The translations under genes were made by a program, and so were the position numbers. DNA of 64,000 nt from Dichetophora obliterata. Taxonomy: Eukaryota; Arthropoda; Insecta; Diptera; Sciomyzidae. The stretch spans positions 97,746,171-97,810,170 of the forward strand of contig OY986438.1 in NCBI GenBank assembly GCA_963920525.1, read 5' to 3'. Position 1 is the stretch's first letter, and the number at the start of each line of letters is the position of its first letter. The notes below the pieces were generated by a model, which saw only the letters and a program-made list of their open reading frames with translations, was not told the DNA's origin and ran no database searches. Of the stretch, positions 60,776-64,000 are shown piece after piece.

Positions 60776-60953
60776 GACGAGCGGATCGGAGGTCGGGGAC
60801 TGTATGGCCACTATATTCAATTGGACGGACAGAAGTGTGGAAACTATGTGTTGAAATTTTTGTTTTTATAACAAATGATAAGAGTAACTGCAATACTATC
60901 ACTATAGATTAATGGACTGCATGGCTGCATGAAGCAGTCCTTTGTTCCAAAAT
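60776..60953 (-). promoter_or_regulatory. RabGAP 5' UTR part of exon 1 with candidate acceptor
   Basis: On the minus strand a strong pyrimidine tract runs into ACATTTCAG just above 60953, suggesting that an upstream non-coding exon is spliced here. Two ATGs lie in the leader (ATGCAGCCATGCAG near 60925), making short upstream frames that could lower translation. Confidence 0.45.
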
Positions 60954-63005
60954 CTGAAATGTAACAGAGAAAAAAACAGTTAAAAGTCATCGAAATGATG
61001 AAACTTTTGTTAAACTTCAATGTTTTGCTTCGTTTTATACACTAAAATTATTACATCAACAAATCAATCAATCAGTTGCAATTAAGTTTTCTGCGATGCC
61101 AATTTTCTTTGATTTTACCAAATCGATGACGAATCAGGGCACACATAAATGGGTCTTCAATTTGGGCTGGGTGTTTGCCTTTCTGCCCCACTATTCGATA
61201 TATTTTCCATATATATTTGTATTTACGCAATGTGTTCTTTCTTTTTTTTATCACTTACTGTTGATTCAGTTGTTTTATTCAATGGTAAATAAAATTTTAC
61301 TGATTTAATCGCACTTTTATGTGAATTCAGTATTTTTCATTGTTTTGTTTGTTACAATTATATTTTTCGCATTTGCAATTGAAATCTACTCGTACGTTTT
61401 GTATGGATCAGTGTTGAGCATTACGTACTTTGCGCAGTAGTAGTGGAAGTGCTGGCACACAATTAACATCACACTTTATGGTAGAAAAACAAGGTAGGCT
61501 CATATTTGGGAGAGTTTTTCAGCAACCAGGGGCCTAATTACAGCATCCGTGATCGAGCAAAATTGTACAAGATTGATAGGCACTTGTCTCGTCGTGCTCT
61601 TCGTAATTTTGCTCGATCACGGATGCTGTAATTCGGCCCCTGGTTTGATTTGAGATTAGCTTAACGTTGCTTAAAATTGATCTGAGTTAAACTAAGGGGC
61701 ACGATGACCATTTTCAGGGTGCCGCGATTTGAAAGTGTTTTCTGGTAGAGGACAACAAAAGCAAATGTTTGGCCGAACAAAAAATTGATTACTCAACTAG
61801 TTATCGATTTTTTAGTTTTTTTTTTTTTTGCTAAAAGATCTTCAAAAAACATCCATTTCAAAAAAGACCATTAAATTACCTTTTCAATGATATAAAATAC
61901 TTTTATCATTGCAAGCGTATTTGTAATTTTATAAGCAAAATATTTGAAATATGTTATTAAAAAAAGTTATTTTCTACTAAATTTGCGTTATTAAGCTACT
62001 AAAATTATATTTTATTTTTAAAGCTTACAACTTAACCTTTCATTTGCACTGTCATTCCTTACAATTTGCACTATATTACATAAAATTAATAAAAATTGCT
62101 ATTTGCTATTTGCTATTGCATTGTCCAAAACTGATTAACTAAAAATTTAAAATTTTGTTCGCTGGCTAGAAAATCCTATTCATTCATATAAATATTACAG
62201 CTACAATGTTGCCTCAAGAACAGTAATTTATTGCAATGGTGATATAAGAAAATATGGAATAAGAATACAAAACAACTAAGGTAAATATGCTTGAATTAAC
62301 AACTTACCATACAAAGGCAAATCATTTCATCATAAAAAAAATACATCAAAAATGAAATAAATCATATGTTTTATATACAAACCAAAAGATAAATTTTCAG
62401 GCTTCACTAATGTACTTATCATAATCCATAGTAATAACGGTAGTTTTTGAGAAAATAACGGTTTTATATAAGCAAATATTTTACTTTTGCATACAAATAG
62501 CTATAAAGTATTAAATACTCAACGGATTTGATTCATTTAAAATTAATATAAAAGCTTAATGTATTACCTAATAAATAACATCTCAATCAGCAATATAGGT
62601 TATACACTAAAAAATATATAGATAGTTTTATATAAAACATCTAAAAGAGTAAAAATTTTCTTTAAAAAATCGATAACTTGAAAACAAATCGATTAATCGA
62701 TTTTTTTTCCTTCGGCTATTCTTATTTTTTGGTAAAGAACTTCTTAAATCCAGTGTCAAATCGTGGCGCCCCGGAAATCGTAATCTCCCCAACTAAGGAA
62801 TCAATTTTTCAGTGCTAGTTAAAAAAAAGGCAGATTAGGGATAAATAATGTGGCAACACTTGCAAACATCAACAAATTATTGGTAATTTCTAAAAGCTGA
62901 CAATAAAAAGCACATTTGCCGCATTTAGTGGATACAACAGTTGGCAAATGTAATGTTAATAATTGAGTGAGAAACCTTTGAAATTAAATTATTTATAGAA
63001 TTTCA
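60954..63005. other. upstream region of RabGAP, one hairpin, no gene
   Basis: Probably intron or promoter side of the RabGAP gene. A donor-like ATG/GTAAGT on the minus strand at 62308-62303 could end a non-coding first exon. Open frames near 61072-61308 show no domain. The rest is AT-rich. Confidence 0.35.
61524..61645. repeat. near-perfect hairpin, 41-bp arms
   Basis: The left arm 61524-61564 (AACCAGGGGCCTAATTACAG at its start) and right arm 61605-61645 pair with a single mismatch. The loop is 40 bp. The ends CCAGGGGCC/GGCCCCTGG could be TIRs of a tiny MITE. No target duplication is evident. Confidence 0.88.

Positions 63006-64000
<995 letters not shown>

Larger units (their letters stand above)
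57988..59827. mobile_element. same MITE family, copy 2, split by a LINE
   Basis: The left part 57988-58100 matches copy 1 (CCCGATTCTGAATAATTTTC, then TTCATCAACCGTCAATTTT). The right part about 59748-59827 resumes at TCTTTATCTGCTATCTTAAA and ends TCAGAGTCGGGTTA. It is flanked by ATT (57985-57987, 59828-59830). A LINE at about 58110-59745 interrupts it. Confidence 0.8.

Noticed and set aside
61096..61308. Hydrophobic 70-aa plus-strand frame
   Set aside because: Its composition is what AT-rich DNA gives by chance, and it has no domain, repeat or context.

Overview
This is an AT-rich window from a higher fly. Intron style, repeat content and a DD41D 'rosa-like' mariner point to a tephritid-like dipteran; that placement is inference. 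Only one host gene can be supported, on the minus strand: the orthologue of vertebrate RABGAP1/GAPCenA (Drosophila GAPcenA). Its coding exons run from the start codon at 60775 to a stop at 11158. All ten coding exons can be placed with canonical GT/AG splice sites and matching phases. They give 1208 aa, or 1140 aa if the last intron is kept: acidic N-terminus, PTB domain, DUF3694-like domain, TBC RabGAP domain with both catalytic fingers, coiled coil, and a new C-terminal tail.

The exons form three tight clusters (44.2-45.0 kb; 32.1-34.3 kb; 11.2-12.3 kb) plus the isolated first exon at 60.5 kb. Introns inside a cluster are 57-64 bp (455 bp for the last). The three big introns (about 15.5, 9.9 and 19.8 kb) hold almost all the repeats.

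Layout: 0-1.3 kb, foldback repeat; 2.8-4.3 kb, decayed piggyBac-like transposase followed at once by a deleted Tc1-like element (4.28-5.59 kb); 6-11 kb, MITEs and plain AT-rich DNA; 11.2-12.3 kb, last RabGAP exons; 12.7-14.0 kb, 3' end of a LINE; 14.5-15.4 kb, TIR element carrying a LINE fragment; 15.75-19.5 kb, deleted BEL/Pao retroelement with env; 20.6-21.1 kb, palindromic MITE; 23.8-26.0 kb, repeat units, a Tc1 relic and an inverted-repeat element; 26.5-28.7 kb, Tc1-like element nested in a TIR element; 29.6-30.8 kb, another Tc1-like element; 32.1-34.3 kb, TBC and PTB-adjacent exons; 35.4-36.8 kb, two MITE/foldback elements, one holding a RING-like reading frame; 37.6-41.1 kb, LOA-like relic interrupted by a LINE that itself holds a solo LTR; 42.6-43.9 kb, rosa-like mariner; 44.2-45.0 kb, PTB exons; 46.1-54.0 kb, foldback element invaded by a LINE, itself invaded by a complete 5.3 kb LOA/I-group retrotransposon; 55.8-59.8 kb, nested LINEs and MITEs; 60.5-61.0 kb, first coding exon; 63.0 kb to the end, an ATA microsatellite about 1 kb long.

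The transposons do not work with the RabGAP gene in any way I can see; they are intronic passengers. Items most worth a second look are the alternative RabGAP C-terminus, the foldback element with a RING-like frame and 9-bp target duplications, and two near-perfect long hairpins.
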